A stretch of 64,000 nucleotides of DNA from JAJDFU01 sp964595955 (GTDB taxonomy: Bacteria > Bacteroidota > Bacteroidia > Chitinophagales > Saprospiraceae). Positions 62,643 through 64,000 of the stretch are shown one piece after another (position 1 is the first letter of the stretch; each line of letters begins with the position of its first letter). The notes under the pieces are model-generated. The model did not search any database, had not been told where the DNA came from, and worked only from the letters and a program-made list of their open reading frames with translations. The stretch is from positions 1 through 64,000 of the forward strand of contig CAZQSF010000001.1 of NCBI GenBank assembly GCA_964595955.1, given 5' to 3'. The position numbers and the translations under genes are program-made.

Positions 62643-64000
62643 ATGAGTAAAATCATCGGGATCGACTTAGGAACCACAAACTCGGTTGTGGCTGTGATGG
62701 AAGGGAATGAGCCCGTCGTGATCCAGAATGATGAAGGCCGCCGCACCACACCTTCTGTGGTGGCTTTTATGGATAACGGGGAGCGCAAGATTGGGGATCC
62801 GGCCAAACGTCAGGCTATCACCAACCCCGAACGCACTATCTATTCCATTAAGCGCTTCATGGGCGCGCGATACAGTGAAGTCAAAAACGAAGCCGAACGC
62901 GTTTCCTATAAAGTGACCTCCGGGGAAAATGACACCGTCCGCGTCGATATTGACGGCCGAATGTATACCCCGCAGGAAATTTCGGCCATGGTTCTCCAGA
63001 AGATGAAAAAAGTAGCGGAGGACTTCCTGGGTCAGGAAGTAACGGATGCGGTAGTTACCGTACCGGCCTATTTCAATGACTCACAGCGCCAGGCTACTAA
63101 AGAAGCAGGTGAGATCGCAGGCCTGAATATCCGCCGCATCATCAACGAACCTACCGCAGCTGCCCTGGCCTATGGAATGGACAAAGGCGAGGGGGATCGC
63201 ACTATTGCGGTATACGACCTCGGCGGCGGTACTTTCGACATTTCCATACTCGAACTGGGAGACGGGGTTTTCGAGGTAAAATCCACCAATGGAGATACAC
63301 ACCTGGGCGGTGATGACTTCGACCAGGAGATCATCAACTGGATGGCCGGGGAGTTCAAGAACCAGGAAAATATTGACCTGCGCAAAGACCCCATGGCCCT
63401 TCAGCGGCTGAAGGACGCTGCCGAAAAAGCCAAGATCGAGCTTTCGGCCTCTTCCGAAACGGAGATCAATCTGCCGTACATTACCGCCGTTGACGGGGTG
63501 CCCAAGCACCTGGTGCTCAAGCTCACCCGGTCCAAGTTCGAACAGCTCGTCGACGACCTGGTCGAACGCACCCTGGAACCGTGTAGCAAGGCCCTCAAGG
63601 ATGCCGGTCTTTCCACCAGCGATATCGACGACGTCATCTTGGTGGGCGGGTCTACCCGTATCCCGCGCATCCAACAGGCCGTGGAGAAGTTCTTCGGCAA
63701 AAAGCCCAATAAAGGCGTTAACCCCGACGAAGTTGTTGCCGTAGGTGCAGCTATTCAGGGAGGGGTGCTCAGCGGAGACGTGAAAGACGTACTCCTGCTG
63801 GACGTAACCCCGCTTTCGCTGGGGATCGAGACCATGGGCAGCGTTTTCGACGTGGTGATCGAGGCCAATTCCACCATTCCGGTGAAGAGGTCTAAGGTAT
63901 ACTCTACCGCAGCCGACAACCAGCCCTCGGTGGAGATTCACATTCTGCAGGGCGAACGCCCCATGGCTTCGGACAACCGCAGCGTAGGACGCTTCATTCT
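62643..64000 (+). CDS. dnaK: molecular chaperone DnaK (5' part; continues past the window)
   Basis: The first 452 codons are present and the frame is open to the window edge. MSKIIGIDLGTTNSVVAVMEG is the family start. Further motifs: AVVTVPAYFNDSQRQATKEAG, IINEPTAAALAYG, VYDLGGGTFDISIL, NGDTHLGGDDFDQ and VILVGGSTRIPRIQQ, covering the whole ATPase domain (1-385) and the start of the substrate-binding domain with the LLLDVTPLSLGIET linker. The Hsp70 chaperone refolds proteins with DnaJ and GrpE. The gap before it (253 bases) holds an inverted repeat but no clear TAnnTTTG box. Confidence 0.97.
   Translation, partial: MSKIIGIDLGTTNSVVAVMEGNEPVVIQNDEGRRTTPSVVAFMDNGERKIGDPAKRQAITNPERTIYSIKRFMGARYSEVKNEAERVSYKVTSGENDTVRVDIDGRMYTPQEISAMVLQKMKKVAEDFLGQEVTDAVVTVPAYFNDSQRQATKEAGEIAGLNIRRIINEPTAAALAYGMDKGEGDRTIAVYDLGGGTFDISILELGDGVFEVKSTNGDTHLGGDDFDQEIINWMAGEFKNQENIDLRKDPMALQRLKDAAEKAKIELSASSETEINLPYITAVDGVPKHLVLKLTRSKFEQLVDDLVERTLEPCSKALKDAGLSTSDIDDVILVGGSTRIPRIQQAVEKFFGKKPNKGVNPDEVVAVGAAIQGGVLSGDVKDVLLLDVTPLSLGIETMGSVFDVVIEANSTIPVKRSKVYSTAADNQPSVEIHILQGERPMASDNRSVGRFI

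Overview
The window looks like chromosomal DNA of a Bacteroidota bacterium, most likely of the Saprospiraceae/Saprospiria branch. This is an inference from gene content. The signs are a PorP/SprF membrane protein beside a giant SprB-repeat/gliding-motility C-terminal protein, several type A C-terminal secretion tails of the type IX secretion system (T9SS), a PorE-like envelope protein, a DUF1501/DUF1800 pair, DUF3467, DUF1573 and DUF5777 proteins, and Bacteroidota-type promoter boxes (TAnnTTTG) in front of many genes. I saw no tRNA, rRNA, CRISPR array, insertion sequence or phage gene. The sequence is moderately GC-rich throughout and I see no obvious island of foreign composition.

Layout. 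58-7883 (minus): a glutamate-receptor-like K+ channel, then the PorP/SprF protein and its giant T9SS client. 8107-17561 (plus): folD-prmA, a 1510-residue secreted protein of unknown function, a membrane protein and two lipoproteins. 17558-22995 (minus): topA, DUF3467, an amidase and a PolX whose polymerase site is degenerate. 22996-23714 is largely gene-free and holds a possible 21-residue Cys/Lys-rich peptide. 23715-30086 (plus): a BioD-like/DRTGG ATPase, an ArsR-type regulator, purB, a DUF1573 lipoprotein, a structured leader and a PorE-like protein that carries two SPOR domains. 30131-34138: alanine dehydrogenase, an RluA pseudouridine synthase and, on the minus strand, two putative C-x4-CH cytochromes with a DUF5777 barrel protein whose last 34 residues lie in another frame.

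34417-39768 (minus) is a 1783-residue modular glycoside hydrolase with four CBM6/35-like modules alternating with four arrays (14 units) of a Cys/Asp-rich repeat. 40012-48632 (plus) is an eight-gene run: aspartate kinase, tilS, an Omp28-like protein, a DUF1028 protein, an HsdR-N-like nuclease fold, threonine dehydrogenase, KBL and a GT87-like membrane protein. 48681-51986 (minus) is the DUF1800-DUF1501 pair. 52151-59351 (plus) is a compact maltose/maltodextrin operon: beta-phosphoglucomutase, GH65 phosphorylase, lipoprotein, SLC45-type transporter and GH13 enzyme. 59348-61224 (minus) holds panB and mltG. 61388 onward (plus) holds a lipoprotein and the 5' part of dnaK, which runs off the window.

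How the parts work together. The GH13 enzyme should release maltose, which the MFS carrier imports; GH65 phosphorolysis and PgmB then give glucose and glucose-6-phosphate. TDH and KBL convert threonine to glycine and acetyl-CoA. The T9SS-related genes supply secretion (PorP/SprF, PorE-like) and cargo (giant SprB-repeat protein, modular hydrolase, Omp28, DUF1028, DUF1501). The points most worth a second look are the frameshift in the DUF5777 gene, the SPOR-for-OmpA swap in the PorE-like protein with its structured leader, the polymerase-dead PolX, the unexplained 1510-residue protein, and the tiny Cys/Lys-rich reading frame.
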